Below are positions 27,249-36,610 of a DNA stretch of 64,000 nucleotides, piece by piece. Every line of letters begins with the position of its first letter. Positions within the stretch are counted from its first letter, which is position 1. The position numbers were made by a program, and so were the translations under genes. Location of the stretch: NCBI RefSeq assembly GCF_020166515.1, contig NZ_JAINZT010000002.1, positions 310,001 through 374,000 of the forward strand, read 5' to 3'. This DNA is from Robertkochia flava. GTDB taxonomy: Bacteria; Bacteroidota; Bacteroidia; Flavobacteriales; Flavobacteriaceae. The notes below the pieces were generated by a model. The model was given only the letters and a program-made list of their open reading frames with translations. It was not told where the DNA came from and searched no databases.

Positions 27249-28292
27249 ATGAAAATTTTAATAACAGGAGGAGCCGGATTTATTGGTTCACATGTGGTAA
27301 GAAGAATGGTGACCAGGTACCCGGAGTATCAAATCTTTAATCTGGATGCTTTAACCTATGCAGGAAATCTGGAAAATCTTCTCGATGTTGAAAATTATCC
27401 TAACTATCATTTTATAAAGGGAGATATAACAGATCAGGATTTTATCTCTCAGTTATTTGAGAAATATAGGTTTGACGGAGTTATCCATTTAGCTGCAGAA
27501 TCTCATGTCGACCGCTCCATATCAGACCCTTTGGCATTTGCTAAAACAAACGTTCTTGGTACCATGATTTTACTGAATGCTTTCAAGGCTTTGTGGAATA
27601 ATAACTGGGGAGGTAAGCGGTTTTATCATGTAAGTACCGATGAGGTGTATGGAACCCTGGGAGAAACAGGGTTGTTTACGGAGAAAACGCCATACAGTCC
27701 CAATTCGCCGTATTCAGCCTCGAAAGCTTCATCAGACCATTTTGTGAGAGCTTATGGGGAAACCTATGGATTACCTTATGTGATCAGCAATTGCTCGAAC
27801 AATTATGGTCCTAATCATTTTCCGGAAAAGTTGATCCCATTATTTCTTAATAATATAATTGAGAACAAAGCGCTTCCTGTTTATGGGGATGGTAATTATA
27901 CCCGAGACTGGCTGTTTGTGAAAGATCATGCAAGGGCTATTGATCTTGTTTTTCATAAAGGTAGCACCGGTGATACATACAACATTGGAGGTTTTAATGA
28001 ATGGAAGAATATCGATTTAGTAAAACTCTTATGTAAGATCATGGACCGTAAGTTAAATCGTAATGAGGGGAGTAGTGAGCAGTTGATCACAAATGTAAAG
28101 GATCGTCCCGGCCACGATTTTCGTTATGCGATTGATGCCTCTAAAATAAAAAATGAACTGGGGTGGGAGCCATCTGTTACTTTTGAAGAAGGGTTAGAGC
28201 AGACCGTGGACTGGTATATGGAGAATGAAGAATGGCTTAAGCGTGTTACCTCAGGAGCTTATCAGGAATATTACAACAAACAATACCGATAA
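27249..28292 (+). CDS. rmlB: dTDP-glucose 4,6-dehydratase
   Basis: 347 residues. Converts dTDP-glucose to dTDP-4-keto-6-deoxyglucose using tightly bound NAD+. Rossmann motif [10 protein letters not shown] at residues 6-15, [11 protein letters not shown], the catalytic STDEVYG (about 128-134) and YSASKAS with the Tyr-x3-Lys pair (about 154-158), and the substrate-binding [15 protein letters not shown] place the start at ATG 27249; an in-frame TTG at 27243 adds only two residues. First gene of the rmlBACD set and source of the intermediate for both rhamnose and the predicted 4-amino sugar in this locus. The sequence is clearly more AT-rich from here on. Confidence 0.97.
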   Translation: MKILITGGAGFIGSHVVRRMVTRYPEYQIFNLDALTYAGNLENLLDVENYPNYHFIKGDITDQDFISQLFEKYRFDGVIHLAAESHVDRSISDPLAFAKTNVLGTMILLNAFKALWNNNWGGKRFYHVSTDEVYGTLGETGLFTEKTPYSPNSPYSASKASSDHFVRAYGETYGLPYVISNCSNNYGPNHFPEKLIPLFLNNIIENKALPVYGDGNYTRDWLFVKDHARAIDLVFHKGSTGDTYNIGGFNEWKNIDLVKLLCKIMDRKLNRNEGSSEQLITNVKDRPGHDFRYAIDASKIKNELGWEPSVTFEEGLEQTVDWYMENEEWLKRVTSGAYQEYYNKQYR

Positions 28293-28306
28293 ATTCGATA
28301 AAGATC

Positions 28307-29179
28307 ATGAAGGGAATTATACTGGCAGGAGGTTCAGGTACAAGACTGCATCCACTTACCCTTGCGGTAAGTAAGCAACTTATGCCTGTTTATGATAAAC
28401 CTATGATCTACTATCCCTTGTCCACTTTAATGCGTTCCGGGATCAGGGAAATTTTGATAATATCTACTCCTAAGGATTTACCTCTGTTTAAAGAATTGTT
28501 AGGAAATGGAAAGAAGTATGGGTGCAAATTTGAGTATGCAGTTCAGGAACACCCAAATGGACTGGCAGAGGCATTTTTGATAGGAGAAAACTTTATTGGA
28601 GACGATAAAGTTGCCCTGATTCTGGGAGATAATATCTTTTACGGAACCGGATTAGCTGAGTTGTTACAGGCGAATAATGACCCGCAAGGTGGTATCATTT
28701 ATGCATACCATGTGCATGATCCTGAACGCTATGGTGTGGTTGAGTTTGACCAAAACGGTCAAGTTTTGTCCATTGAAGAAAAGCCGCAAAAGCCCAAATC
28801 AAACTATGCCGTTCCGGGAATATATTTTTATGACAATGAAGTGGTTTCTATAGCAAAAAGTATACAGCCAAGCGCCAGAGGAGAGTTGGAAATCACTGAT
28901 GTGAATAAGGAATATCTTAAGAGGGGTAGACTTTCAGTAAGTATTATGGACAGGGGTACAGCCTGGCTGGATACGGGTACTTTCCAGTCGTTAATGCAGG
29001 CCTCACAGTTTGTAGAGGTCATTGAGGAGCGACAGGGCCTTAAGCTGGGGTCTATTGAGGGCGCAGCCTATGAGATGGGATATATTGGTAAAGATGAGTT
29101 TATTGCCCTTGCAGAGCCTCTTATGAAAAGCGGATATGGTAAGAATCTATTAGGGTTATTAAAAGAAGAGCGAAAGTAA
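28307..29179 (+). CDS. rmlA: Glucose-1-phosphate thymidylyltransferase
   Basis: 290 residues. Joins glucose-1-phosphate and dTTP to give dTDP-glucose plus pyrophosphate, the first step of dTDP-sugar synthesis. The N-terminal nucleotide-binding signature [11 protein letters not shown] (residues 8-18) and [11 protein letters not shown], the [11 protein letters not shown] segment, and the [20 protein letters not shown] stretch are typical RmlA. It lies 14 bp after rmlB and abuts rmlC directly. Confidence 0.97.
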   Translation: MKGIILAGGSGTRLHPLTLAVSKQLMPVYDKPMIYYPLSTLMRSGIREILIISTPKDLPLFKELLGNGKKYGCKFEYAVQEHPNGLAEAFLIGENFIGDDKVALILGDNIFYGTGLAELLQANNDPQGGIIYAYHVHDPERYGVVEFDQNGQVLSIEEKPQKPKSNYAVPGIYFYDNEVVSIAKSIQPSARGELEITDVNKEYLKRGRLSVSIMDRGTAWLDTGTFQSLMQASQFVEVIEERQGLKLGSIEGAAYEMGYIGKDEFIALAEPLMKSGYGKNLLGLLKEERK

Positions 29180-29725
29180 ATGAAAGTAACTGAAACCGGA
29201 TTAGCAGGGTGTTTTGTTATAGAACCTCGTGTTTTTGAAGATGACAGGGGTTATTTTTTTGAAAGCTTCAATCATAAGGAGTTTGAAAAAGCAGTTTGTA
29301 GACCAGTTAACTTTGTTCAGGATAATCAGTCATTTTCAAGTAAGGGAGTTATCAGGGCATTGCATTATCAGCTGGGGGAACATGCACAGGCAAAACTGGT
29401 AAGAGTTTTAAGCGGAAAGGTATTGGATGTAGCTGTTGACCTGAGGAAGGATTCTAAAACCTTTGGGCAACACTTTTCAATCGAATTAAGTGCAGACAAT
29501 AAGCGACAACTATTTATTCCCAGAGGTTTTGCACACGGGTTTATCGTTTTGAGTGAGACGGCGGAATTCTTTTATAAATGCGATAATTACTATAATAAAG
29601 CTTCGGAAGGAGGTATCATTTATAACGATCCTGAATTGAATATTGATTGGATCCTTCCAAAGGAAGAAATTCTTCTTTCAGAAAAGGATGCTCAGCTCCC
29701 CAAATTAAAAGAAGCACGATTATGA
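29180..29725 (+). CDS. rmlC: dTDP-4-dehydrorhamnose 3,5-epimerase
   Basis: 181 residues, a normal RmlC. Epimerises dTDP-4-keto-6-deoxyglucose at C3 and C5 in L-rhamnose synthesis. Cupin-fold landmarks: FEDDRGYFFESFN near the N-terminus, VQDNQSFSSKGVIRALHYQ with the catalytic His in the LHYQ motif (about residue 62), VDLRKDSKTFGQH and IPRGFAHGFIVLS. It follows the rmlA stop with no gap and overlaps rmlD by 4 bases. Confidence 0.96.
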   Translation: MKVTETGLAGCFVIEPRVFEDDRGYFFESFNHKEFEKAVCRPVNFVQDNQSFSSKGVIRALHYQLGEHAQAKLVRVLSGKVLDVAVDLRKDSKTFGQHFSIELSADNKRQLFIPRGFAHGFIVLSETAEFFYKCDNYYNKASEGGIIYNDPELNIDWILPKEEILLSEKDAQLPKLKEARL

Positions 29726-30510
29726 AAAGAGTTTTAGTAACCGGGGCAAACGGGCAATTGGGAATGTCGTTACGGGATATAGCCGGTGAATACAACGATT
29801 TAGAGTTTGATTTTAAATCCTCTGCCGATTTGGACATTACTTCCAGCAAAAGTATAGAGGAAGTTTTTGAAAGAAGTCGATATGATTATTGCATAAATTG
29901 TGCGGCTTATACCGCGGTAGATAAAGCGGAGGAAGAACCGGAGAAGGCATTTGCAGTGAATGCTGATGCGGTTCATATGCTTGCGGAGACATGTAAGGAA
30001 AATAATGTTGTATTAATTCAAATCTCCACAGATTACGTGTTCGATGGGGAAAAGACGCGCCCTTATACGATTGCCGATTTGCCTAACCCAATAAATGTTT
30101 ATGGACAATCTAAACTAAAAGGGGAGATCCATGTACAGGAAATCCTAAAAGAATTTTTTATAGTCCGGGTATCATGGCTTTATAGCAAAAAACATGGTAA
30201 AAACTTTTATAAGACAATTCTTAAAAAGGCAGGATCAGGAGAAGAATTGAAGATTGTTAGTGATCAATATGGATGTCCAACGGATACGGCGAACCTTTCT
30301 CAGTATTTAATCAGTTTAATTTGTAATGATGAAACTTTTGGGATAAAGCACTTCTGCGATGGAAAAATAATGAATTGGTATGACTTTGCAATCGACATTA
30401 TTGAATCAAACCATTTAAAGGGCAGGGTTAAAAAAATTAAAACTGCAGATTTAAGCTTAAAGGCCAAAAGGCCGAAATATTCAGTTTTAGAAGTTTCTAC
30501 TTTGCAGTAA
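29722..30510 (+). CDS. rmlD: dTDP-4-dehydrorhamnose reductase, C-terminus short
   Basis: 262 residues from ATG 29722, which overlaps the rmlC stop (ATGA). Final step to dTDP-L-rhamnose with NAD(P)H. The N-terminal motif VTGANGQLG (residues 5-13), NCAAYTAVDKAEEEP, STDYVFDG, and VYGQSKLKGE with the Tyr-x3-Lys pair (about 127-131) are intact. Family members run to about 285 residues and continue past the conserved RPKYSVL segment with a helix; here the frame stops only seven residues after RPKYSVL. The missing tail may be due to recombination at this point, where an unrelated lipoprotein gene begins. Activity is plausible because catalytic residues are present. Confidence 0.9.
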   Translation: MKRVLVTGANGQLGMSLRDIAGEYNDLEFDFKSSADLDITSSKSIEEVFERSRYDYCINCAAYTAVDKAEEEPEKAFAVNADAVHMLAETCKENNVVLIQISTDYVFDGEKTRPYTIADLPNPINVYGQSKLKGEIHVQEILKEFFIVRVSWLYSKKHGKNFYKTILKKAGSGEELKIVSDQYGCPTDTANLSQYLISLICNDETFGIKHFCDGKIMNWYDFAIDIIESNHLKGRVKKIKTADLSLKAKRPKYSVLEVSTLQ

Positions 30511-30591
30511 TTTCTCTGACCGTATTCATATTTCAATCTTTTTTATAAAAACGGATTGGCAGTTTCCTAGTTTAATGAGAGAATTGTAGTA

Positions 30592-31137
30592 ATGAGAACC
30601 TCAGTAATTTTCTTAAATACAGAGACGATTTTTAACAGGATGCTTTTTCTGGTGCTACTCACTGGGATATTGTCCTGTAATCAATGGGGTCAGGAGTCGC
30701 TTGAAAATAAAGATCTCGAATTAATTTTAGTAATTAAAATTCCAGTTCAGGAAAGAATTCAATTGTTTTACCAGGATATAGCTCAGGAAGCTTTTACAGA
30801 TAAAAAACGTTTATATAAGGATGTTAATCCCAGTCCAAACTTCCAGAAAGTAAAATTCAAAATATCAACTGGTCATATTCCGCATAAACTTAGATTGGAT
30901 TTGGGAGAGAATAGAAATGAGAATGATATCGAGATATCACAGATTGTCTTGGTTCAATTAGATACCCTGAAGATGACCAAAAACAATTTTGAAAGGTATT
31001 TTCAGGGTAATAAGTATGTTGAGATATGCGGATCGAATTTTTCAAGAAGGGTTAGAAATAATGAATACGATCCTTATTTGACATCCACTCCCCTTTTAAC
31101 TAAAACGATTCAATTGAAATTAACGCAAGGCAAATGA
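30592..31137 (+). CDS. Hypothetical lipoprotein within the polysaccharide locus
   Basis: 181 residues if started at ATG 30592, or 165 from an in-frame ATG at 30640, which would give a more conventional lipoprotein signal (MLFLVLLTGILSC). The lipobox ILSC marks a predicted lipidated cysteine. The remainder is a small soluble domain without motifs I recognise (KIPVQERIQLFYQDIAQE, HIPHKLRLDLGENRNEN). The stop overlaps the flippase start by 4 bases, so it belongs to the same operon. A lipoprotein inside an O-antigen-type locus is unusual; it might sense or bind the sugar product, but nothing in the sequence proves that. Confidence 0.6.
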   Translation: MRTSVIFLNTETIFNRMLFLVLLTGILSCNQWGQESLENKDLELILVIKIPVQERIQLFYQDIAQEAFTDKKRLYKDVNPSPNFQKVKFKISTGHIPHKLRLDLGENRNENDIEISQIVLVQLDTLKMTKNNFERYFQGNKYVEICGSNFSRRVRNNEYDPYLTSTPLLTKTIQLKLTQGK

Positions 31138-32576
31138 CTTTAAAAGAATCTACATTCAAGGGGCTGATTTGGAGCGTTGCCGATAGCTATGTCTTAAAAG
31201 GTCTTGTGTTTATAGCTGGAATAATTCTAGCACGAATTCTAGGGCCGGAAGAATTTGGATTAATGGGTATGATTTCCATTTTAATTGCTGTTGGGACATC
31301 TCTGGTTGATAGCGGTATGGCAGCATCATTGATCAGATCCAAAGAAATTGAAGAGGTAGATCTGAACACCGTTTTTATTTTAAATCTTGCCTTTAGTGTA
31401 TTAGTCTATGTTTTGATGTTAATCGTAGCGCCGCTGGTTGCCGATTTTTTTTCACAGAAGATATTAGTTTCGATTATAAGAGTGTATAGCCTGAGTTTTC
31501 TTATTCAGGCATTTTCCTCTGTACAATTGGCTAAGTTGATGAGAGAAATGCAGTTCAGGCGAGTAATGATGTTAAATATTCCTGGAACTATTATTGGAGT
31601 TATAACGGGTATATTAATGGGGATGAATGGGGTAGGAGTTTGGAGTATTGTAATTATGCACCTTATAATTCAATTCACCTATGCTGTTTTGTTATGGTTT
31701 GGGTCCGGATGGAGACCTAAGATGAGGTTTTCAAGGAAAAGTAGTAAATATCATTATGGATATGGATATAAATTAATGTTATCCGGGTTAATCGATACCG
31801 TTTTTAATAATATTTATAACGTAATTATAGGGAAGTTTTTTTCAGTTCAAACCTTGGGGTATTTTGAAAGGTCAAAAGCAATTAATGACTACCCCGTAAC
31901 TTCAATTACTAGCATTATTAATAAAGTATCTTTTCCTTTGCTAGCTAAAATTCAGGATGACAAACAAAGCGTATCATCAATATACAAACGTATAATTCTG
32001 TTCACCTTTTTTATTACAGCTCCATTGATGTTGGGTCTGGCTGCTTTAGCAGAACCATTATTTCTTCTGATCTTGGGAGATCAATGGGTTGGCGGGGTGC
32101 TGATCTTTCAAATGCTAAGTTTCTCTGCGATTTTCTATCCTATACATGCGTTTAATGTAAACGTGTTAAAAGTGTATGGAAGGTCTGATTTGTTTCTAAA
32201 ATTGGAGCTTTACAAGAAATCTGTAATAGTTGTTGCGTTGATTTCGCTTATTGGTTTTGGAATATATGGTTTGGTCGCCTCAATAATAATTACTTCGGTT
32301 AGTGCGTTGCTCATTAATAGTTTCTATAGTGGTCAAATGATAGATTATCCAACGAAAAGGCAGCTTCTTGACCTTTTACCCACCTTTGCAATTTCCTTGT
32401 TCACTGCAGCCCTAATGTTTGTGACAAATGAATTTTGGATAAACTCAAATAAGTTTATAGGAATTTCAATCTCAGTGGTAATCGGGGTAGTATGCTACTT
32501 TGGAAGTCACAGAATACTTAAAACTGAAGCCCTAGAAGTGGTTGTGAATTTTTTAATTAAAAAGATGAAGACATGA
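31134..32576 (+). CDS. Oligosaccharide flippase (Wzx-type, MOP superfamily)
   Basis: 480 residues with about 12-14 hydrophobic helices spread along the whole length and the family opening FKGLIWSVADSYVLKGL followed by ILARILGPEEFGLMGM. Wzx proteins flip undecaprenyl-diphosphate-linked repeat units across the inner membrane. Sequence is most like lipopolysaccharide biosynthesis MOP proteins (WzxC type). It overlaps both neighbours by 4 bases. A second, unrelated flippase gene sits at 62.2 kb and is probably for another pathway. Confidence 0.9.
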   Translation: MTLKESTFKGLIWSVADSYVLKGLVFIAGIILARILGPEEFGLMGMISILIAVGTSLVDSGMAASLIRSKEIEEVDLNTVFILNLAFSVLVYVLMLIVAPLVADFFSQKILVSIIRVYSLSFLIQAFSSVQLAKLMREMQFRRVMMLNIPGTIIGVITGILMGMNGVGVWSIVIMHLIIQFTYAVLLWFGSGWRPKMRFSRKSSKYHYGYGYKLMLSGLIDTVFNNIYNVIIGKFFSVQTLGYFERSKAINDYPVTSITSIINKVSFPLLAKIQDDKQSVSSIYKRIILFTFFITAPLMLGLAALAEPLFLLILGDQWVGGVLIFQMLSFSAIFYPIHAFNVNVLKVYGRSDLFLKLELYKKSVIVVALISLIGFGIYGLVASIIITSVSALLINSFYSGQMIDYPTKRQLLDLLPTFAISLFTAALMFVTNEFWINSNKFIGISISVVIGVVCYFGSHRILKTEALEVVVNFLIKKMKT

Positions 32577-33646
32577 TCAATGTTACTAAGACATATTTTC
32601 CTCCATTAGAAGAATATGTAAAGCAGTTGGAACGAATATGGCGTAATGAATGGCTTACTAATCGTGGGGAACTTGCAATTGAATTGGAGGGTAAACTGAA
32701 AGATTTCCTAGGTGTTCAGAATGTACTGCTGATGAATAACGGCACAATTCCAATGCAAATCGCTTTAAAAGTTTTAGGAGAAGGAGGGGAAATTATAACC
32801 ACCCCCTTCAGCTATGTTGCCACAACGTCTGCAATTGTGTGGGAAAACTGTAAACCGGTTTTTGTTGATATCCATCCAGAGTATTTCACTATTGATGAAA
32901 GGAAAATAGAGGCAGCCATCACAGAAAGAACTACTTGTATTCTAGCGACACATGTTTTTGGGAATCCCTGTGCAGTGGAGGAGATAGAATTAATTGCGCG
33001 AAAATATGGGTTGAAGGTTATTTATGACGCTGCGCATGCTTTTGGTGTTAATTATAAAGGCAAGTCTCTATTCTCCTATGGAGATGTCAGCACATGTAGT
33101 TTTCATGCCACAAAATTATTTCATACCGGAGAGGGAGGAGCGGTTTTTTGTAATGATCATAAGTTGAATCATCAGCTATTTTACAGTCATAATTTTGGAC
33201 ATAATGGACCCACAGCATTTCATGGACTGGGAATTAATGGGAAAATTTCGGAACTTCAGGCAGCCATGGGATTATCTGTATTGCCGCATATTGATGAAAT
33301 TATGAAAAACCGTAGAAATTGTGTAGAGTATTATAATAGACATATTAATTTCTCTATATGTGATAAGATCAAAATTAGAGAAGGTTCAAGCTGGAATTAT
33401 AGCTATTATCCTGTTCTTTTCAGTTCCGAAGCAACTTTAATTAAGATAATCGAGAAAATGAATGATAATGGGATAAACCCCAGAAGATATTTCTATCCTT
33501 CCTTAAATAATTTGAACTATGTAAATAGTTTGAAAATGCCGGTTTCTGAAGATATTTCGAGCAGGATTTTATGTTTACCACTTTCGCATGATCTGGATTA
33601 TAAAGATTTACAAAAAGTTGTTAAGGTTATAAATTCGCACGAATGA
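32573..33646 (+). CDS. DegT/DnrJ/EryC1/StrS sugar aminotransferase (VioA/WecE-like)
   Basis: 357 residues of the PLP-dependent nucleotide-sugar aminotransferase family. Landmarks: WLTNRGELAIELE near the N-terminus, the NNGTIPMQIAL phosphate site, TTPFSYVATTSAI, YDAAHAFG and the Schiff-base lysine Lys181 in HATKLFHTGEGGA. With RmlA/RmlB in the same operon the likely substrate is dTDP-4-keto-6-deoxyglucose, giving a dTDP-4-amino-4,6-dideoxyhexose; the opening resembles VioA. Gluco versus galacto product cannot be decided here. It overlaps the acetyltransferase gene by 4 bases, and the two probably act in sequence. Confidence 0.88.
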   Translation: MINVTKTYFPPLEEYVKQLERIWRNEWLTNRGELAIELEGKLKDFLGVQNVLLMNNGTIPMQIALKVLGEGGEIITTPFSYVATTSAIVWENCKPVFVDIHPEYFTIDERKIEAAITERTTCILATHVFGNPCAVEEIELIARKYGLKVIYDAAHAFGVNYKGKSLFSYGDVSTCSFHATKLFHTGEGGAVFCNDHKLNHQLFYSHNFGHNGPTAFHGLGINGKISELQAAMGLSVLPHIDEIMKNRRNCVEYYNRHINFSICDKIKIREGSSWNYSYYPVLFSSEATLIKIIEKMNDNGINPRRYFYPSLNNLNYVNSLKMPVSEDISSRILCLPLSHDLDYKDLQKVVKVINSHE

Positions 33647-34281
33647 TTATAGTAGGGGCAAAAGGGATGGCTAAAGAGGTGTTAAGTTTCTTAACACCAA
33701 TAGATAAGGTAAAAGATATTGCGTTTTTCGATGATGTTTCTAGTGATCTTCCAACAAAAATATATAATGAATTTCCCATACTTAGAAGCGAAAATCAAGT
33801 GAAGGAGTTTTTTAAAGAGCATGGCTTTTCATTTACTTTGGGGTTAGGTAATCCGGAACATAGAGAATTATTGGCTTGCAGGTTCATTGAACTTGGGGGG
33901 CAATTAATTTCAGTATTTTGCGATACGGCTAAGGTTGGTATTTATGGCACTTATATTGGCAATGGTACTATATTATCATCGGGAGTGGTGGTAACTAATG
34001 ACGTTTTGATTGGAGAGGGTTGTCTAATTAACACACATGCGAGTATTAGTCATGATTCGAAATTGGGTAATTACACGGAGGTAGCCCCTAAGGCTACAAT
34101 CACGGGAAATTGTGTGATTGGAAACAAGGTTTTTGTTGGTGCAGGGGCAACGATTTTACCTAAAATTACCATAGGTGACAATGCGATAATAGCAGCAGGT
34201 GCCGTGGTAACAAAAGATGTGCCCGAAAATCATTTAGCCATTGGTGTTCCCGCTAAACTAATTCCCAGAGCTCAGAATTAG
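33643..34281 (+). CDS. PglD/VioB/NeuD-type sugar O/N-acetyltransferase
   Basis: 212 residues. Residues 1-80 form a small Rossmann-like domain beginning MIIVGAKGMAKEVLSFL, and the C-terminal half is a left-handed beta-helix of hexapeptide repeats (GTYIGNGTILSSGVVVTNDV, NTHASISHDS, TEVAPKATITGN, GAGATILPKITIGDNAIIAAGAVVTKDV). This is the architecture of PglD and related 4-amino-sugar N-acetyltransferases using acetyl-CoA. The His in THASISHDS is the likely base. Placed directly behind the aminotransferase, it is predicted to N-acetylate the 4-amino sugar. The GT56 gene follows 2 bp later. Confidence 0.88.
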   Translation: MIIVGAKGMAKEVLSFLTPIDKVKDIAFFDDVSSDLPTKIYNEFPILRSENQVKEFFKEHGFSFTLGLGNPEHRELLACRFIELGGQLISVFCDTAKVGIYGTYIGNGTILSSGVVVTNDVLIGEGCLINTHASISHDSKLGNYTEVAPKATITGNCVIGNKVFVGAGATILPKITIGDNAIIAAGAVVTKDVPENHLAIGVPAKLIPRAQN

Positions 34282-34283
34282 AC

Positions 34284-35399
34284 ATGATTGTACATTTATT
34301 TGAGGATGAAAAATTTGTCGATTCAACGATTTCAATTTTCGAGGAAGTCGCACCGGGAAAGAACAAATATGTTATTTTCTCTAATAGTGAAGAGCTGGTG
34401 CATGTTACAAATGTACAGAAGGTTATCATCCAGAAGAACAATTGGAAGTATCTAGATTATGAGTTGATTTTTGAAGGGTGTAATGTATTGTTAGTACATT
34501 ATTTGACTCCAATAAAGTATCATGTAATTAAAAATGCCCCAAAAAGGGTTCGCGTAATTTGGTCAGTATGGGGTCGCGACTTTTATCTTCATATGCCGTA
34601 TAAGGAGATCTATGAACCCAGGACGGCAAAGATGATCAAAGGAGATTTTCGTGAAAAATACCGGTTCAGTTTATTGTATCGGTTGTATCATAAGCAGAAA
34701 TATGGCGTAGAACCTTTATTGTTTGAAAATGAACTTTTGCATCGAATAGATTATATATCTACTGTGATTGAAGCAGAGTATCCCGTTATAAAAAATTCGT
34801 TGAATATAGATGCCGAATTCCTTAAATTTAACTATAGCGCTTTCGATGAGGGCTTACTTGCCAATAAGAGTTATGCAAATGGACCCTCAGTTTTTCTCGG
34901 AAATTCTGCAACCGAAACCAATAATCACCTTGATACCTTTAAGTATTTAAAGGGGATAAACAGGAAGGTTTATATTCCCTTGAACTATGGTAATCACGAG
35001 TATGCAAAAAAGATTATTAAGGCCTCTAAATCGGAGCTCGGAGATGATGCGATACCGATCACTCATTTTATGAAAATGGGTGAATATGTGGAAATATTAA
35101 AGGATTGTAACACAATGATCATGTTTCATATCCGACAACAAGCTCTTGGTAATATTTTGTTGGGGTTATATTTAGGACTGAGAATTTACTTAAACAAAAA
35201 AAGCGTTACTTTCAAAACCCTTGAGGAATATGGGTTTATAGTAAACACCTTAACAGATCACAGCACTCTGCTCTTGACGCCACTTACTGATGAAGAAAAA
35301 TCAATAAACCGTAGCCTGGTGTTGGAATTTTGGGGGACTGAATATGTTTTAAACGGTGTCAAAAGAATAGTGCGTTTGAATAATATCCATGATTTATGA
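34284..35399 (+). CDS. GT56-family (WecF-like) 4-acetamido-4,6-dideoxyhexose transferase
   Basis: 371 residues. It resembles WecF, which adds 4-acetamido-4,6-dideoxy-D-galactose to lipid II in enterobacterial common antigen synthesis. Supporting motifs are RVIWSVWGRDFYLHMP, FLGNSATETNNHLDTF (WecF has VGNSGDRSNEH at the same place) and IMFHIRQQALGNILLGLYLG (WecF: FARQQGIGT). It overlaps the polymerase gene by 4 bases. Its position right behind the aminotransferase and acetyltransferase supports a dTDP-4-acetamido-4,6-dideoxyhexose donor. Acceptor unknown. Confidence 0.8.
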   Translation: MIVHLFEDEKFVDSTISIFEEVAPGKNKYVIFSNSEELVHVTNVQKVIIQKNNWKYLDYELIFEGCNVLLVHYLTPIKYHVIKNAPKRVRVIWSVWGRDFYLHMPYKEIYEPRTAKMIKGDFREKYRFSLLYRLYHKQKYGVEPLLFENELLHRIDYISTVIEAEYPVIKNSLNIDAEFLKFNYSAFDEGLLANKSYANGPSVFLGNSATETNNHLDTFKYLKGINRKVYIPLNYGNHEYAKKIIKASKSELGDDAIPITHFMKMGEYVEILKDCNTMIMFHIRQQALGNILLGLYLGLRIYLNKKSVTFKTLEEYGFIVNTLTDHSTLLLTPLTDEEKSINRSLVLEFWGTEYVLNGVKRIVRLNNIHDL

Positions 35400-36610
35400 T
35401 CTTGTTTCGGGAGATTTACAAATTTTCATTTCTTAGCACGGTCTTACTTACATTCCTGATTGGAGGTGCAATGCAGTTTTTTCTTGGGGTTTCAAACACC
35501 TTACTCACATTAGCACTCTCCGGATTGGCATTAGCCAATTACACTATTTACTGCCTTTTATCCGGACGCATATTATTCAATAAAGTAGTTTTTGCTCTAA
35601 TGTTTTTTTTAGCAGTGATATTATTTTCCGGTCTAATAAACCAAAGCGGAGTTGCCAAAATAATCTTGTACTGCTTATTTGTAATACTTCCTTTTTCACT
35701 TTATGGATTTGCGCATATAAACTGGAAAGAAGGTATTGTGTCATATAGATCAATTTTTAAATTATTGTTTTATATCGGGTTATTCCAATTTCCTGTTCTA
35801 TTGATTCAAAGAAATTTTTATCAGGAACTTATAGGGTGGAATCGCAGCGGGCAGAAAATAGAATGGTATGATTTTATGTATGGCACCTTTTTTATCAAAT
35901 CCGATCATTCCTTGTGTCTATTTTTGTTGATTTTGATCAGTATTCTCATTTTTACCCCTTCCGTTAGGCAATTAGGGGTTCGCTTCAGATGGCTAAATGT
36001 TTCCATTCTTTCGGTTGCCATTTTTTTGACAGAGTCGAACATTTCTAAATTGTTCCTTTCACTTCTGCTGGCCTTTGTTGTCATTCTTCCAATCTACAGG
36101 AAATATTATCGAAACAAAAGGTTTCAAATATTAACAGGAGTATTTTTGTTGTCCTTAATTTTTATGGTCTTTCAGTTAAAGGACTATGATTTTATGAAGA
36201 AACGGTTAGGTGGGAAATTCGAAGATCAGTTTTCTATTGAAACAGCCTATAAACAGTATGAAAATACGACCGCAAAGCGATCGCAGATTGTCTTGGTGGC
36301 GATAAAAAAGCTGGAACCTAAATTCATTGGTTCGGGACCGTTTTCGTATTTTGATTTTTTTAAAGGAACCTTCACTAAAACCCAGCATTTCTCCCAGCTG
36401 ATTTGGGCATATTTCGACCTGGGCTTCTTGGGCTTATTCGCGGTTATTCTATTAATATTTTCAATAGTTAAATCCATTACCACGGTTAAGGGTGTACCCT
36501 TTGTAATCTTTTCGGGAATAATTATAGTTTATGCTTTTTATACTACCATATTAGCAGACATTGCAATAATGGCCAGCCTATTTATTTTATTTAAACAAAA
36601 AATCGATTGA
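35396..36610 (+). CDS. O-antigen polymerase-like membrane protein (Wzy candidate)
   Basis: 404 residues with 10 or more predicted membrane helices and a larger loop between them (about residues 265-310, FMKKRLGGKFEDQFSIETAY...RSQIVLV), followed by GSGPFSYFDF and helices to the C-terminus. This arrangement is typical of Wzy polymerases and O-antigen ligases, which are poorly conserved in sequence. It sits among glycosyltransferase genes downstream of wzx, as expected for Wzy. The start ATG overlaps the preceding stop (ATGA). Assignment rests on topology and context. Confidence 0.7.
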   Translation: MILFREIYKFSFLSTVLLTFLIGGAMQFFLGVSNTLLTLALSGLALANYTIYCLLSGRILFNKVVFALMFFLAVILFSGLINQSGVAKIILYCLFVILPFSLYGFAHINWKEGIVSYRSIFKLLFYIGLFQFPVLLIQRNFYQELIGWNRSGQKIEWYDFMYGTFFIKSDHSLCLFLLILISILIFTPSVRQLGVRFRWLNVSILSVAIFLTESNISKLFLSLLLAFVVILPIYRKYYRNKRFQILTGVFLLSLIFMVFQLKDYDFMKKRLGGKFEDQFSIETAYKQYENTTAKRSQIVLVAIKKLEPKFIGSGPFSYFDFFKGTFTKTQHFSQLIWAYFDLGFLGLFAVILLIFSIVKSITTVKGVPFVIFSGIIIVYAFYTTILADIAIMASLFILFKQKID

